The notes beneath the pieces are model-generated. The model was not told the DNA's origin. It did no database searches and saw only the letters and a list, made by a program, of their open reading frames with translations. A program made the translations under genes and the position numbers. Shown piece after piece: positions 44,531-45,104 of a stretch of DNA of 45,104 bases. Within the stretch, counting starts at the first letter, position 1. Each line of letters begins with the position of its first letter. Origin of the DNA: a virus; IMG/VR virus record IMGVR_UViG_3300010885_074521, positions 1 through 45,104 of that record. One strand, 5' to 3'.

Positions 44531-45104
44531 ATGAACCGGACCAGAACGCTAGTAGAAATGGGTAACTTCTACGAAAAGAACATTATAGAAGAAAAGAAGT
44601 CAGTATTTCCCCCTAAGGATACTTTTAAACTAGCTACAGATAAGAAGCCGGTTGATGCTAAAGCAGATCCTAAGGCTTTTATCAATAAGAAATCTGGCCC
44701 AGAAAATGCTGATGGTTTTAAGAAAGATTTAATTGATCCAAAAACCGCTAAAACAGATAATTTCTTTGAGCCGAAAAAATTCTCACAAAATAATGAAAAA
44801 ACAGAAGTACAAACAATAAATAATTGTATGAGTAAATCTATTTTTGATAAACTATATGAGGACGTAATGTCCGGCCAGCCAGAGGATCTCGAAGCTAGCG
44901 ACGCCGAAGCCCTTGGTCTTCCCGGTGATGATGCCGGAGAGGACGTTGGTGGTGAAGAAGTTTCTTTCACCTTGTCTCGTGATGTTGCTCAAAAGCTTCA
45001 TGATGTTTTAATGGCTGCCCTAGGTGCAGAAGAAGAAAAGGCTGATGAAACCGGTGGCGAAGAGGGCGCTGGTGAAGAAGCCGCTGGTGAAGATGAACAG
45101 GTTG
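44531..45104 (+). CDS. Prohead core/scaffold-like protein (open at right edge)
   Basis: Reads from ATG 44531 to the edge without a stop (191 codons). Residues 1-99 are Lys/Asp/Pro-rich and probably disordered. From Met 100 (44828) the sequence MSKSIFDKLYEDVM, DAEALGLPGDD and a Glu/Asp/Gly/Ala-rich tail resembles the prohead core (internal scaffold) proteins of T4-like phages, which line the forming capsid and are degraded by the prohead protease. A separate late-type motif five bases before Met 100 suggests that the short form starts there. The long form is supported by its own TATAAATA. It begins a plus-strand head module outside the window. Confidence 0.55.
   Translation, partial: MNRTRTLVEMGNFYEKNIIEEKKSVFPPKDTFKLATDKKPVDAKADPKAFINKKSGPENADGFKKDLIDPKTAKTDNFFEPKKFSQNNEKTEVQTINNCMSKSIFDKLYEDVMSGQPEDLEASDAEALGLPGDDAGEDVGGEEVSFTLSRDVAQKLHDVLMAALGAEEEKADETGGEEGAGEEAAGEDEQV
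44817..44822 (+). promoter_or_regulatory. Internal late-type motif AATAAATA, five bases before in-frame ATG 44828
   Basis: TAAATA-N5-ATG inside a coding frame; the ATG (Met 100 of the long form) begins the recognisable prohead-core-like sequence. Confidence 0.5.

Noticed and set aside
44569-44970. Minus-strand 133-aa frame under the prohead-core-like gene
   Set aside because: Antisense to a well-supported frame, Ser/Pro-rich composition from reverse-reading acidic codons, and no motif upstream.

Overview
This window is a slice of a T4-like (contractile-tailed, myovirus-type) phage genome. It is AT-rich (about one third G+C by eye) and has no cellular genes. The diagnosis rests on recognisable T4-type proteins: large terminase gp17, sheath gp18, tube gp19, a gp54-like tube initiator, gp48-, gp53-, gp27-, gp25- and gp6-like baseplate proteins, a tape measure, clamp-loader gp44, and T4-type late promoter octamers. 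Many of these are divergent, so a 'far-T4' relative from an environmental, possibly aquatic, host is the best guess. The host cannot be named from the sequence.

Layout. Bases 1-319 (+) hold the end of one gene and a tiny membrane protein. Bases 352-699 (+) are a four-tRNA array (Ile-UAU with an odd long variable arm, Arg-UCU, Asn-GUU, Tyr-GUA) suited to AT-rich codon use. From 44.5 kb down to 0.7 kb the minus strand is one long late block. In transcription order it reads: terminase gp17, a fibre-like protein, tube-like protein, sheath, tube, gp54-like initiator, two related assembly proteins, tape measure, gp48-, gp53- and gp27-like hub genes, and a hub protein carrying a 3D-type peptidoglycan-hydrolase domain. 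It then continues with gp25, gp6, two giant wedge/fibre proteins, an adhesin, a seven-gene glycosyltransferase/methyltransferase cassette, a second adhesin, two more giant fibre proteins and a third Thr/Pro-repeat protein. A small island between the hub genes and gp25 carries dUTPase and gp44 on the minus strand and, on the plus strand, a gp16-like small terminase candidate and an unknown gene. At the right edge (+) begins an open-ended prohead-core-like gene.

How it works together. The block encodes DNA packaging, the whole contractile tail and a set of host-binding fibres. Three fibre proteins have long Thr-Pro-Thr linkers resembling mucins or glycosylated stalks. The glycosyltransferase cassette sits exactly between two of them, which suggests, as a hypothesis, phage-directed O-glycosylation of the virion fibres.

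Two regulatory observations stand out. Most unit-heading genes have a TAAATA core (T4 late promoter TATAAATA in its best forms) placed 5 or 6 bases before the start codon, which would put the transcription start at or next to the initiation codon and give leaderless or nearly leaderless late mRNAs. Genes inside units instead start on the preceding stop codon (TAATG, TAATATG, ATGA). The same motif occurs inside the right-edge gene, 5 bases before an in-frame internal ATG, predicting a nested second product. There is no gene-free stretch above 300 bases other than the tRNA array, no CRISPR array, no insertion sequence and no convincing rho-independent terminator.
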